Shown here piece by piece: positions 47,245 through 58,110 of a DNA stretch of 64,000 nucleotides. Under the pieces are notes generated by a model that ran no database searches, had not been told where the DNA came from, and was given only the letters and a program-made list of their open reading frames with translations. Origin of the DNA: Isoperla grammatica (lineage: Eukaryota; Arthropoda; Insecta; Plecoptera; Perlodidae); the NCBI GenBank assembly GCA_945910005.1, contig OX246737.1, forward strand, positions 81,090,773 to 81,154,772, read 5' to 3'. Both the position numbers and the translations under genes were made by a program. How positions within the stretch are numbered: the stretch's first letter is position 1; each line of letters opens with the position of its first letter.

Positions 47245-49545
47245 AAAAAGAAACGGATAAAGACGTGGAAGTTACAGATAAAAGAGGAAAGAGAAATCTT
47301 TAGGCAAAGGATACGAGATAGGGTGCCACACGGAGAAATCAAAGGGATAGAAGAAGAATGGCAAGCATTTAAAAGTGCGTTCGTAGCCAGTGCTGAGATA
47401 GTATGTGGAAGAGCAACAGGGAAAAGAAAGGAGAAGGAAACACCATGGTGGAATGAAAAAGTAAAAGAAGCAGTTGGGAATAAGAAGCGGGCATGGAGAG
47501 AGAAGAACAGGAACTATACAGAGGAAAATGTAACGAAGTACATAAGGGCAAAGAACAGTGTAAAACAAATAGTGATGAGAGAAAAAGAGAAGAGCATGGA
47601 GGAGTTTGGAGATAGACTTCAGAGAGATTTCCAAGGAAATAAGAAAGTGTTGTATAACATGGTGAAAGAGGAAAAGGGAAGAACTGAGGAGGCACATTTT
47701 TTACGGAAAGAAGATGGAACGGTCACAAACGAGCCACACGAGAAGATAAGACTATGGAAAAACTACTTTGAGAACTTGCTTAATGTTGAAGATGCAAGGA
47801 AGGGAGGGGCAGCACATACAAGTGAGAAAGAAGGCAGTGAGGAGCTAGCTACAGCGGAAGAAGATGAAGGAGAAGAGGGGAAGAAAAAAGAAGAGGAACT
47901 CTCGGAAGCAGAAGTCAAAATGGCGCTAAAAGAGATGATGAATGGGAAAGCACCCGGAGTTGATGAAGTAGTTGTAGACATGATCAAAGCAGCAGGAAAA
48001 GAGGGGGAATACTGGATTTTTAGAGTGTTAACAGCAGCATGGAGAGATCAGAGGATTCCAGAGGACTGGGAAAAGGGTGTTATCATACCAATATTTAAGA
48101 AAGGGGACAAAAAGCTCTGTGGAAATTATAGAGGTGTAACTCTACTCTGCCATTGTGCTAAACTATATGAAAAAATGCTAGAGAAGAGAATGAAAGAACA
48201 CGTGGAGAAAAGCTTAAGGGAGGAATTACATGGGTTTAGAAGAGGCCGGTCAACGGTGGACCTGATTTTCTCAATACGTCAAATGATGGAAAGAGAAAGG
48301 GAAAATGGTGAGGAGATATAGATGGTCTTCCTAGACCTCACAAAGGCCTATGATAGAATGCCCAAAGAGAGAGTGTGGGAAAGCCTAAGGAAAAAGAAGG
48401 TTGACAGAAAACTGGTGGAAAGAGTGCAGAGCATGTATATGAAGAGTGTGAGTTGCGTGAAAACCAGGGAGGGCAGAACGGATTGGTTTGAAGTCAAAAC
48501 AGGTTTAAGACAAGGAAGTGTGCTGTCACCGATGCTCTTTAATATAGTACTTGACGAGATATTGAGGAAAGTGGAGACAGACGGACCGGAGGCATCTAGA
48601 ACCTTAACTTATGCTGATGATGTTCTAATATGGGGAAAGTCACGGGAAGAAGTACAACAAAGAGTAGATAAGTGGAATGAAGGGACTCAAGAGTTTGGAT
48701 TAGAGATAAGTATGGCTAAGAGCGAAGTGATGGTTATGGGGAATAAGAAGAGGAAAGCGGATAGACCAAAGATTGTACTGCGAGGCGAAGAACTAGTAGA
48801 GACTCAGGAGTTCAAGTATCTTGGAAGCATCATCTCATCTGATGGTAAAATTGACAAGGAGATTGGAAGACGAACGGGGACCGCTGAAAAAATTTTCCAG
48901 TTAGTGAGGAAACTGATTTGGAAAAAAGAGATACCAAGGCAATGCAAATTGTTAATATACAAAGCATATTTTGTACCAGTACTCACGTATGGAGCGGTGA
49001 CTTGGCCAGTTGGGGGGAAAGAAGAAAAAGCAATACAAGCAGCAGAAATGAAGTTCCTAAGGAGTGTGGCAGGAGTGACCAAGATTGATAAGATAAGGAG
49101 CTCAAATATAAGGAAAGAACTTGGAGTGGAGAGTCTAAACTTTAAGCTGCGAAAAGAAAGATTGCGGTGGTTTGGCCACATGAAAAGAATGCAGGAAGAC
49201 AGGATCCCGAAAATTGAGTTTGAGAAAGAAGCAGGGAAAAAGAAAAGAAAGAGGGGAAGACCAAGACTGAGGTGGGAAGAAGTGATGGCAATGGACGTGG
49301 AAAGAAGAAATGCAACTTGGGAAGAGGTCAATCAGGAACGATGGTGGGAAGATAGAAAAGTATGGACAGAATTTGTAGAAAGAGCAGAGGAAGAAGAAAG
49401 TGAAGAGGAGGAGCCGGAGGAAGTTAACATGAGGGAAGCGTCAGGCATGGCCAGCCGGCTTCGATGTACCTAGGGGCCAGAATATGATGGGATTAAGTTC
49501 CTATCCCCTACCCGACTTCATTGTTGGACACAGGGAGCAGATATA
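47245..49545 (+). pseudogene. second LINE: RT ORF with a single in-frame amber stop, 5' truncated
   Basis: One frame runs from about 47245 to 49473, broken only by TAG at 48319-48321, immediately before RT motif A (MVFLDLTKAYDRMP). Upstream: PWWNEKVKEAV, GKAPGVDEV, NYRGVTLLCHCAKLYEK, LHGFRRGRSTVD. Downstream: TGLRQGSVLSPMLFNIV, LTYADDVLIWG (YADD), AKSEVMVMG and the C-terminal RWFGHMKRMQED...GRPRLRWEE. The endonuclease domain is missing. It looks RTE/CR1-like; the clade is not certain. A short A-run ends it near 49545. Confidence 0.85.
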
Positions 49546-49561
49546 TAAAAAAAAATATTAA

Positions 49562-49729
49562 TAAGCTTAGTGGGCAAAGCGATTAACGTAAATTTTTAGT
49601 TTGTTGTGATTTTGATCTTATATTATTTTGTGCTGTTTATTTTTCTAAATGTGTACTTTTATCTATTGTATACTGTGTAAATTATACCAAGGTTTGCAAA
49701 ATGTACAAAACTTATTAAAAAAAAATTAA

Positions 49730-49735
<6 letters not shown>
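49562..49735 (+). mobile_element. 3' tail of the first LINE family, separate copy
   Basis: AATAAGCTTAGTGGGCAAAG, ...TTTAGTTTGTTG and a terminal A-run match 47043-47100 with differences, so this is an independent truncated copy rather than a target duplication. An ATT array follows. Confidence 0.6.
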
Positions 49736-49961
<226 letters not shown>

Positions 49962-50127
49962 AAGCACCGTGAGAATTATCTCTCAATCTAATGACTACAT
50001 GCATAGTGAAACTTGTGTTTATAATAATGTTACCTATTGAATACGTTGACAGTCAAGTGTATCATATAACAAGGTCGCTGGCGCGACCTTAACTCGCGAT
50101 TTTGCCGTGGGCGAGTTTCCCGCGCCG

Positions 50128-50455
50128 GTCCGGTACTTGTAACATTTTAAAAGATGAATGGATTTAATAAATATATATATTTTAAAGTGAATAGTAAACG
50201 AAACACATTTAGGCCTCCGAGATTGCAGGGGTGGGTTGGGTTTGGGGGGGGGGGGGAGGTAAAATATAACATACAAACTGTTCAAATACTAACACTTACA
50301 CTTGTTACATTTTAAAAGATAAATGTATTTAAAAAATATATATATATTTTAAGTGAATAGTAAAAGAAACACATTTAGGCCTCCGAGATAGCAGGGGTGG
50401 GGGGAGGGGGGGGGGGTTGGGGGGGGGGGGGGTGGTAAAATATAACATATTTAAA
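50128..50455. repeat. two-copy tandem duplication, about 175-bp unit, with G homopolymers
   Basis: Copies at about 50128-50275 and 50305-50455 share TACTTGTAACATTTTAAAAG, GTGAATAGTAAA, CATTTAGGCCTCCGAGAT, GCAGGGGTGG, a G-run and GGTAAAATATAACATA. A small hairpin AAGGTCGC-TGGC-GCGACCTT lies upstream at about 50070-50089. Confidence 0.8.
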
Positions 50456-50949
50456 AGATAATGCACGAGATTAAAATACTCTAGCTGTACGAAGGTCACA
50501 TGGAATTTATTAATATCCTGATGCAACTCTCGTAACACCATTAAGGCAGCCTACTGTATGGCGCGATCAATTAAAATGACACACATACTAAACTTGAAAC
50601 GTGCCTTATCACAACAACGAACTACAATAACCTTTATAATTAATGTCACCCACTGATAATCAGTTCTTGTTACTAATTTTTATTTTAGTTAGTTGGTAGA
50701 CATTTGCTGTATGTAGGATATTGCAGTAGTTCATTGTTCTTTATTGTTCAAGCGCGAATAAACCTCTACGTTACGTCTAGCGCCAGCAGAAACAACTACA
50801 CAAACTACCAGCTGTCACTAGCTGTCAAGCTTTCGTAAAGTGATCACTGATCAGTTTCAAGCCTTTCACGCTCGGTCGGCTTTTTGAGGCAAACTGGTTG
50901 TGAAAAATAAGCACATTAGGGGCTGGCCCAGAGTCCATTCAAGGTTTTT
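50456..50949. other. sequence without recognised features
   Basis: No conserved coding segment; it leads into the 70-bp satellite. Confidence 0.35.
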
Positions 50950-51575
50950 CTCGCTCGCCGTTCATTGGTTACTCTATTAAGGTGGTTTAGTGCAGTTGTT
51001 TCTGTATGTCACCAGAATGTGCGGGAGCCGTTCATTGGTTACTCTATCAAGGTGGTTTAGTGCAGTTGTTTGTGTATGTCACCATAATGTGCGGGAGCCG
51101 TTCATTGGTTACTTTATCAAGGTGGTTTAGTGCAGTTGTTTGAGTATGTCACCAGAATGTGCGGGAGCCGTTCATTGGTTACTCTATCAAGGTGGTTTAG
51201 TGCAGTTGTTTCTGTATGTCACCAGAATGTGCAGGAGCCGTTCATTGGTTACTCTATCAAGGTGGTTTAGTGCAGTTGTTTGTGTATGTCACCATAATGT
51301 GCGGGAGCCGTTCATTGGTTACTCTATCAAGGTGGTTTAGTGCAGTTGTTTGAGTATGTCACCAGAATGTGCGGGAGCCGTTCATTGGTTACTCTATCAA
51401 GGTGGTTTAGTGCAGTTGTTTCTGTATGTCACCAGAATGTGCAGGAGCCGTTCATTGGTTACTCTATCAAGGTGGTTTAGTGCAGTTGTTTCTGTATGTC
51501 ACCAGAATGTGCGAGAGCCGTTCATTGGTTACTCTATCAAGGTGGCTTAGTGCAGTTGTTTGTGTATGTCACGAG
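50950..51575. repeat. 70-bp satellite, nine units, with a 210-bp higher-order pattern
   Basis: TTCATTGGTTACT recurs at 50961, 51031, 51101, 51171, 51241, 51311, 51381, 51451 and 51521, exactly 70 bp apart. Diagnostic variants after GTTGTTT (CTG, GTG, GAG) with matching CCAGAA/CCATAA follow A-B-C-A-B-C-A-A-B, a three-unit higher-order repeat. Each unit has an inverted CCAAT box (ATTGG). The reading frames in it are periodic by-products. Confidence 0.93.
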
Positions 51576-51878
51576 ATAATCTTATTGCATGTGCAAGAGT
51601 CTTTCAAGTCATCTTCGACCTGGCCTACCAACCCTTCCTAGTCGCATTGTTCAGATGAACAAAAGAAGTCACAACGCTTTTTACAGTTATCCTTTTTGAT
51701 GATCGACTTGCATATTTTTCTTTTCAGTATTAATATGTGAATAATTCGATAAACAAATCATTTTGATTTATGTTTCTACGATAAAATTGCTGTAAATACC
51801 ATAATAGGAATAAAATACTGGTCTATATTAGAGGAATACAATAAGCGTTATTTTTATCGTAGAGACAAAAGTCAAATT

Positions 51879-52194
51879 GACGAGTGGTGATAGGCGGAGC
51901 TTGCGCCGAGTACTGTGTCACGTGACTAGCAGTTGGGAAAAGTCCCTACTGTCCGGACGGATCCACGCAAAACACATCCACACTTATCTCGTTCTAGCTA
52001 GTATAATATTCATTTTTAAGATATAACCTGGAAAACATAATTAGTTCACATACCAGTGTTCAATATAAAGGTTATTTCAAAATTATAGACGAAGTAGTTA
52101 ACTTGTTATAACAATTCACGCACTGAAGAGGATAAAATGAGCAAGGTGTTTTGTTTTTTCAACTTCAACTGGTGAAAAACTAATGATCGGATTT
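51879..52194. mobile_element. foldback element E1, left arm only
   Basis: It starts GACGAGTGGTGATAGGCGG after AATT (51875-51878) and follows E1 at 27846 to GATCGGATTTGGA, where the GATA array begins. It lacks E2, thus preserving the empty AATT site at 52113-52116. Confidence 0.88.
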
Positions 52195-52195
52195 G

Positions 52196-52274
<79 letters not shown>

Positions 52275-52302
52275 GGATAGATAGATAGATAGATAGATAG
52301 AT
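52195..52302. repeat. (GATA)n array at the 3' side of Tx1-like LINE copy 1
   Basis: A GATA tetranucleotide array with one GATG variant; the LINE tail starts directly at its right edge. Confidence 0.97.
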
Positions 52303-52426
52303 TTGATTTGATTTATTCGAACAGTCAAAATATATTACATCAGTGTTGGAAACTTAAACAGAGAAATTTACATCAGGTATAGATAAAAGTACAAAATGAT
52401 GATAATCACATCTACATGACAATATT

Positions 52427-55400
52427 TTACAAAATTCCTCCGAACCTCCAAGTGCGGTTATAAATGTGTACAGTGTCTGTACGTACAGCCTTTAAATATT
52501 CCAGATTTAATCTGAAGGAAAGTCGATTTTTAATAATACACAACGGATCACCGCCTGGTTCTTCAAAATTCTTCTGCAGAAACCGAAATGCAGTAGATTT
52601 TCCGAGATTCAGTAAGAAGTTTGCCAACTGCCACTGCACGGGGGCGGCAGGCTCAAAGTCCAGTCCTCGCAGAAGGTCGAGCGTCGAAAGATGTCTTGAG
52701 CCAATAAGGCGTGTAATTATGTCTCGAACAAAGGTCCATAAAGGAGTTACTTTAGAACATTCAAACAGAACGTGGAGAGTGGTGCCGGGAGAAGTGCACC
52801 ACAAGCACTGTGGAGAGTCACGGATCCACCATCGGTGTAGTTGGGCAGGCGATGCCACTGCGTCATGCAGCAGTCGCCAGCAGAGGTCGGCGTCGAAGCT
52901 GGTCGTCGGGAAAAGGTAGACATGGTTCCAATGCACGTCCTCTTGTGCCAGTTCAGATCGTCCAGATAGAGTCGAAAGAGGTAGTTCACGTTGTCTGCAC
53001 GTTTGGTAGAGTCTGCGTCTATTGTCTACGTCCAACACACGTAGAGCGGCGTTTAATGTGGTCGTTGTGGCAGGGCAGACCGTATCCCATGCTTCCAGTA
53101 CTGACCTGTAGAATGGTTGTAACCTGTGTAACCAGTCACTCCGAATTGGCTCGAGTACAAGTGAGTGGAAATCGTCAGCGTACCTATGGAGATTCAGTTC
53201 GTGAAGCACATATGGATGAGATCTTTCGGCGTCGGGTGAAAGAATACTGGCTAGAAAACGTAGTCGAAAAGTCATGACTTTGCACTGGATGTTCGTGAGC
53301 CCGATACCTCCTACGCCAGGCTCAGCAAAGACGTGAGCGCGGTTGAGCCAGTGTCTGCCCCCCCACACGAACTTAATTAATTTAGTATGAATTGTATCAA
53401 TAAACGTTTTGGGGGGTTGGAGAACAGATAGCGCGTGAACAAGTTTGGATCCTAATAGTTGGTTGGCGATAATTCTCCTTCCTCGTATTGTCGTGTGATT
53501 CCATTTAGAGTATCGGTCTATTCCGCGATTTATTGTTTCTGTCAGCGTCGTCCAGTTTTTGGTTTCCCATTGTGTAGAATTTCCAAGGTAAACACCGAGA
53601 ACTTTGAGCCCATCACTATTCCACTGGAAACCTAGAGGGTTATCAGTTCGTCCCTGCCAGGACCCAGAAAAGCGACCGTTAGATTTAGCCGAGTTGAGCT
53701 TTGCGCCAGAAGCGCACGCGTACGTTACGAACGCCGTGTGAAGTTCAGCGAAACCGCCATTATCAGTTAGAAAAATATATGCATCGTCGGCATAAGCTGA
53801 GGTGACAATGGGTATTCTCGACCCAGGTATTTGATGCCCGTAAGGTGCAAGAGTTTTACGGCAAAGAACTAGGAATGGTTCAATAGATAATGAGTACAAA
53901 CATCCGGATATAGGATCTCCTTGTCGTATTCCACGACGAAGAGGGATAGGTGGAGTAAGAGAAGAGTTTACTCGTATAGAGCATCTTGCGTTCGCGTACA
54001 GCATTCGTATGTAGGACATAAACCGACAACCGAAGCCAAACGATGACATGATTTTGAATAAGTAGTCATGTTCGACTCTATCGAACGCACTCGTTTGATC
54101 AAGTGATAGTATAGCTAGTGGCAGATTGTTTCTGTTACAGTGGTCCAGTGTATCACGAGTAAGGTGGAGGTTGGAAAACAGTGACCTGCCTTGCACGCAG
54201 AACGTCTGGTCAGAGTGTACTACGTCACCCATTACTAAGTTGAGTTTGTTAGTTAAAGCTTTTGAAATTATTTTATAGTCGGTGTTTAAAAGTGAGATCG
54301 GTCTCCAATTTTGTATCTGCACACGATCACCTTTCTTGGGAATAAGCACAAGCACTGACATTTGCATAGATCGTGGTAGAGTCGAACGTTCGACTGCAGT
54401 TTCGAACACCTTGTAATACAGTTTGCGAATAACGTTCCAGAAATGTAAGTAAAATTCTACGGTCAAACCGTCTGACCCACACGATTTTCCTTTTGTTAAT
54501 TGTTCGAGAGCCACCCGCAACTCTGCAACTGTAGGCATGGCGTCAAGCTTGTTCCTAGCAGCGTCGGAGATTTTCGGGAGGTCGGCAAAAAGATGAGGGA
54601 CGTTCAAATTGTTGTATCCTGGGTTAGAATATAGCTGCTGGAAATGACTTCGCACATGTGTACGAATAGCAGCAGCGTCTTTCGAAACGGTACCCCCAAT
54701 TTCAAGACAAGAAAGTTGAGTAGGTGAGTGGTGCACCATTCCGTACTGATAGAAAAAGGGTGTAGCAGTATTACCGTATTGGAGCATGTTGGCAGACTCC
54801 ACAGCGGCAGTGGCGTGGGCTTCCGAGTAGTGGATTCTTCGTACTTGAGCGGCACAAGCATTGAGCTCAATACATTCTTGCTCGGACAAGTTTGATTTAG
54901 ATTTAAGATTGTGAAGATTACGCTCAAGATCTTTAAGCGTGCTTGTTTTCTCGTGAAAACGGTGGGCTGTGTATCGTTGGGTGGCTAATCTTATTTCGTT
55001 TTTTAGCCCTTCCCAACACACGAAGGGATCGGTTTCATTACACTTGTCAGAGAAGGTTGTAATCAGCGCGCATACTACTGAGGTGTAGTAGGTGTCCTGT
55101 AAGAGCATATTGTTGAACTTCCAATAGGGAGATTTATGAGAGACGGTGAGAGGGAGTTGAAGAGAAAATACTACACAACAGTGGTCCGAAAATGACGGTA
55201 TTATTTTAGGCAGCACCGCGAATCCAATGTTGGAAGCCTGGATGTAAAACCTGTCCAGACGAGCTCTTGGGCGTCGGACGTGAGTGCCTACATACGTGTA
55301 TGCAAGCTCTCGAGGGTTCGAAGTCCGCCACACGTCTTGTAAATTCTCTTTGGACAGGATGGTAGCCAGGCGCTGCGCTAGACTTCGACGATTTTCCACA

Positions 55401-55849
55401 CAGCCGGAACGATCAAGTGGGTCAATGGTAAGGTTCCAATCTCCCCCCAATATAACCACATGGCTATGATGAACACTGGAGAGATACCTGTCGAGTGAAA
55501 GCAGCACCGGTACAGCGATGTTGTTGTCATGGGGTAGATAAACATTAACCAGGTGGCATTGTCGTCCGTCCAATTGAACCTGAGCACATTGCGCATAGCC
55601 GGGAACAACAATGTTTGTAGAGTCGAACGGCGTTTTTGACGCTATCAAAGTGCCACTGCTGTTCTGGACGTCCGAGTTTATTGCAAAGTTGTAGGTTTTG
55701 TTTAAAAATTCGTAAGTAGGGGAAGAAGAAAGGTTTGTTTCTTGAATAAAAAATACGTCAGATCGTAGTCTACGGAGGAAATTTGTAAGAGCGATTTGTT
55801 TCATGTCACTTTTCATACCACGTATGTTTAAGGACATAAAATTGACCAT
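52427..55849 (-). CDS. Tx1-like LINE ORF2: APE endonuclease and reverse transcriptase, copy 1
   Basis: An intact 1,140-residue protein that nicks target DNA and reverse-transcribes the element RNA. APE endonuclease residues: N8 (SLNIRGM), E37 (IQETN), D137/N139 (GGDWNLTID) and SDH at 221-223. RT: GKSCGSDGLTVEF (about 455-467), NWRPISLLNTDYKIISKAL, motif A LSLDQTSAFD (581-590), RRGIRQGDPISG and YADD (686-689). Near the C-terminus CLWC-TSPGTTL-H-VLFE-C is the CX2CX7HX4C knuckle of L1/Tx1-type proteins. The ATG lies 12 nt after the ORF1 stop, which suggests re-initiation. The order and spacing match the L1/Tx1 group. No stop or frameshift is seen. Confidence 0.93.
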   Translation of the reverse strand: MVNFMSLNIRGMKSDMKQIALTNFLRRLRSDVFFIQETNLSSSPTYEFLNKTYNFAINSDVQNSSGTLIASKTPFDSTNIVVPGYAQCAQVQLDGRQCHLVNVYLPHDNNIAVPVLLSLDRYLSSVHHSHVVILGGDWNLTIDPLDRSGCVENRRSLAQRLATILSKENLQDVWRTSNPRELAYTYVGTHVRRPRARLDRFYIQASNIGFAVLPKIIPSFSDHCCVVFSLQLPLTVSHKSPYWKFNNMLLQDTYYTSVVCALITTFSDKCNETDPFVCWEGLKNEIRLATQRYTAHRFHEKTSTLKDLERNLHNLKSKSNLSEQECIELNACAAQVRRIHYSEAHATAAVESANMLQYGNTATPFFYQYGMVHHSPTQLSCLEIGGTVSKDAAAIRTHVRSHFQQLYSNPGYNNLNVPHLFADLPKISDAARNKLDAMPTVAELRVALEQLTKGKSCGSDGLTVEFYLHFWNVIRKLYYKVFETAVERSTLPRSMQMSVLVLIPKKGDRVQIQNWRPISLLNTDYKIISKALTNKLNLVMGDVVHSDQTFCVQGRSLFSNLHLTRDTLDHCNRNNLPLAILSLDQTSAFDRVEHDYLFKIMSSFGFGCRFMSYIRMLYANARCSIRVNSSLTPPIPLRRGIRQGDPISGCLYSLSIEPFLVLCRKTLAPYGHQIPGSRIPIVTSAYADDAYIFLTDNGGFAELHTAFVTYACASGAKLNSAKSNGRFSGSWQGRTDNPLGFQWNSDGLKVLGVYLGNSTQWETKNWTTLTETINRGIDRYSKWNHTTIRGRRIIANQLLGSKLVHALSVLQPPKTFIDTIHTKLIKFVWGGRHWLNRAHVFAEPGVGGIGLTNIQCKVMTFRLRFLASILSPDAERSHPYVLHELNLHRYADDFHSLVLEPIRSDWLHRLQPFYRSVLEAWDTVCPATTTTLNAALRVLDVDNRRRLYQTCRQRELPLSTLSGRSELAQEDVHWNHVYLFPTTSFDADLCWRLLHDAVASPAQLHRWWIRDSPQCLWCTSPGTTLHVLFECSKVTPLWTFVRDIITRLIGSRHLSTLDLLRGLDFEPAAPVQWQLANFLLNLGKSTAFRFLQKNFEEPGGDPLCIIKNRLSFRLNLEYLKAVRTDTVHIYNRTWRFGGIL

Positions 55850-55861
55850 TGTGAAAGGAGA

Positions 55862-57316
55862 TTAAGAATTTGTTTGGGGTATAAACCCTGATTCAGCGGC
55901 CATGGATTTCAATATCCGCGCAATCCGTTTTTTTAAATTTAAGTCATGTGTGTTTTGAGCAGTCTTTTCCAGTTCCACGTAGAACGATTCTACATTGTCA
56001 GAGTAGGATTTAACAATTGGTAAAATTTTCTTAAAATGCCTCGCATTTTTAAGAAAAGCCTTAATGTTCTCCGATGTTATAGAACCTTCTTTGGTTCTCG
56101 AATCAGTTGATTGCATAAACTCTTCCGATAGAAAAGAGTCGTTTGATGCTAACGACTCGCAGTCGGACTGAGCGTCATCGTCAAGTCGCGATCGTTTGTT
56201 TGAAGGTTGATGTAGAACAATAGGCGAGGAGAAAGACGGTTGATGGGCGACAGTAGGAGAAGATAGAGACAGTTCCTTAACCTCCGGTATGGGAGTAGGT
56301 GAACGTTTGTTTAAAGGTTGGTTCACAAAAACAGGTGAACATATAGTGGGTTCCTGTTCTTCAACCTCCGGGAGGGGAAGAGGCGTACATTTATTCAATG
56401 GTTTGTTTACGATAATAGGAGGAGACGGTTCTTCGACCTCCTTAACGGAAGGAGGAGGAGGTGGTGGAAGGGTTGTTGTGTGGTATTGAGCTAGTCGTTG
56501 CAGTGACGATTTGGCCTGGACCTCTAGAATTGAAGAAGAGGTATTCAGTTGGTCCGTCTTACCACCGTCACTACCGGCCGGCGCGGCAGGAAGAATAGGG
56601 ACGCAGGGTCGGAGAGATAGTGACTCACGCGGTGCGCCACTCACAGTTTGAGCGAAAGTGGGCTTTCCAGGTGGCAAGGGGGGATAGTTTAAAGTAGACG
56701 GTAAGTTGGATGTCGACGGAACGACACGAGGGTTCTGCATTTGAAGGTTGGGTTGTTTAGTAGTCGATTGCTTGCAGCTCCTGGAGACGTGTCCCTTCTC
56801 GTTACACGTAAGACACGTCACGTCCTCCATAGTAATGAAAACAATTACCTTGACGTTGTCCTTCTCGAAGTGTAGAGCATCGGGCACTTTGGATATATCT
56901 CTAAAGACAACATACGCCAGTTTTCGGAACGATTTTATATGAGAACAACCAGTGAGCTTTGATCCTGTTGACAGGTCGCGTATTTGGCCGGTAATATTAC
57001 CGTACTGTGAAAGTTTTTCAGTCAGCATATCATTGGTTATGAAGGGGAAAACATTAGAAAGGACGATTTTGGTAGCAGACGAAAAATATTTTCGAATAGG
57101 AACGTAGTTGCCCTTGACAGTAATGAAATTGTCCTGAATAAGCGTGTCAATAGCTGCTTCAGTTTTCAGAAATATACAAACACGTCCGCCAGACACACGT
57201 GACGCGTGCGTGATTTGGTCACCGGAAACAAGTTCGAGAGCGCCTTGTAGGTAGTCATCGATGGAAGTATCGGGAAGATTATCAATAATAACTGCCAATT
57301 TCGGTGAAACTGACAT
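55862..57316 (-). CDS. Tx1-like LINE ORF1: RNA-binding protein with CCHC knuckle, copy 1
   Basis: 484 residues, starting MSVSPKLAVIIDNLPDTSID. The N-terminal 165 residues look like two RRM-type folds (IIDNLPD...VCIFLK; IVLSNVFPFITND...AYVVFRD). A CX2CX4HX4C zinc knuckle follows at C168-C181 (CLTCNEKGHVSRSC). Then come a Pro/Ser-rich linker with short repeats (NKPLNK, NQPLNKRSP) and a charged C-terminus (FKKILPIVKSYSDNVESFYV). LINE ORF1 proteins bind element RNA. The start is the first ATG after the 5' UTR and is shared with copy 2. Confidence 0.9.
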   Translation of the reverse strand: MSVSPKLAVIIDNLPDTSIDDYLQGALELVSGDQITHASRVSGGRVCIFLKTEAAIDTLIQDNFITVKGNYVPIRKYFSSATKIVLSNVFPFITNDMLTEKLSQYGNITGQIRDLSTGSKLTGCSHIKSFRKLAYVVFRDISKVPDALHFEKDNVKVIVFITMEDVTCLTCNEKGHVSRSCKQSTTKQPNLQMQNPRVVPSTSNLPSTLNYPPLPPGKPTFAQTVSGAPRESLSLRPCVPILPAAPAGSDGGKTDQLNTSSSILEVQAKSSLQRLAQYHTTTLPPPPPPSVKEVEEPSPPIIVNKPLNKCTPLPLPEVEEQEPTICSPVFVNQPLNKRSPTPIPEVKELSLSSPTVAHQPSFSSPIVLHQPSNKRSRLDDDAQSDCESLASNDSFLSEEFMQSTDSRTKEGSITSENIKAFLKNARHFKKILPIVKSYSDNVESFYVELEKTAQNTHDLNLKKRIARILKSMAAESGFIPQTNS

Positions 57317-57897
57317 GATTCAATTCTTAGTTGGTCACCGCTTACTGGATCATTAAAAGAATTCCTGAAGTGCTTTGGAAACAAAGAACTTAGAGGAATG
57401 GTTGTGAGAGAATGGTTGCTCTTTGAAAGCAAAGAACTTAGATCGATTGTTGTAGGACCCGTCGAGAAGGCTGTGGTTGTAGGTTTTTGTTTTCAATAGC
57501 ATCTGGAACTGGATCCAATATGTATTTATGAAATGATTAAACTGAAATAATACTTATTCAGTCATTTCACTTACGAAAGACGATAATGTATATTAGTAGC
57601 TTGCCTGAGTGCGGTCGAATAGGATGGGCCTATGTGTTCAGAGCGTGATATTTCATCCCCTCGAGTGAAGTCAGTCAATGGCGAGCACACGCATGATGCA
57701 CATATCACCATAAAACACACAAAAAGATTGATAACTTAAAAAAAACAGTTGTTTTTAACCACTTACGATACACAAGGAGATATATCTTCACTAGTACTAT
57801 CGTAAAGACAAGTTTAGGAATTATTGCACGACTTTTACTCGCAAATAATTAACAATTCGCAGGAGCCGATGTGAAACACGTCCGTCCACTTAGAGAT

Positions 57898-57898
57898 C

Positions 57899-57980
<82 letters not shown>
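57898..57980. repeat. (GATA)n array between the two Tx1-like LINEs
   Basis: The array separates the 5' end of copy 1 (CCACTTAGAGATC) from the 3' tail of copy 2 (TTTGATTTGATTTGATTTAT). Confidence 0.97.
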
Positions 57981-57981
<1 letters not shown>

Positions 57982-58110
57982 TTGATTTGATTTGATTTAT
58001 TCGAACTGTCAAAATATATTACATCAGTGTTGGAAACTTAAACAGAGAAATTTACATCAGGTATAGATAAAAGTACAAAATGATGATAATCACATCTACA
58101 TGACAATATT

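Larger units (their letters stand above)
52303..57896 (-). mobile_element. Tx1-like LINE, full length, copy 1
   Basis: About 5.6 kb on the minus strand: 5' UTR (57317-57896), ORF1, a 12-nt spacer, ORF2 and a short 3' UTR ending AATAAATCAAATCAAAT before the (TATC)n array. GATA arrays bound both ends. It is collinear with copy 2 (57981-63583) with scattered substitutions only. Confidence 0.92.

Noticed and set aside
47043..49640. Duplicated GCTTAGTGGGCAAAGCGATT tails as a long target duplication of the second LINE
   Set aside because: The copies differ at several positions and extend differently; they are two independent LINE tails.
51140..51641. Repeating frames with CHQNVREPFIGYSIKVV-like text
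   Set aside because: Periodic by-products of the 70-bp satellite in successive phases.
52464..53277. Plus-strand frames of 151 and 155 residues, repeated at 58148-58961
   Set aside because: They are antisense to the LINE ORF2 coding sequence and conserved only because ORF2 is.
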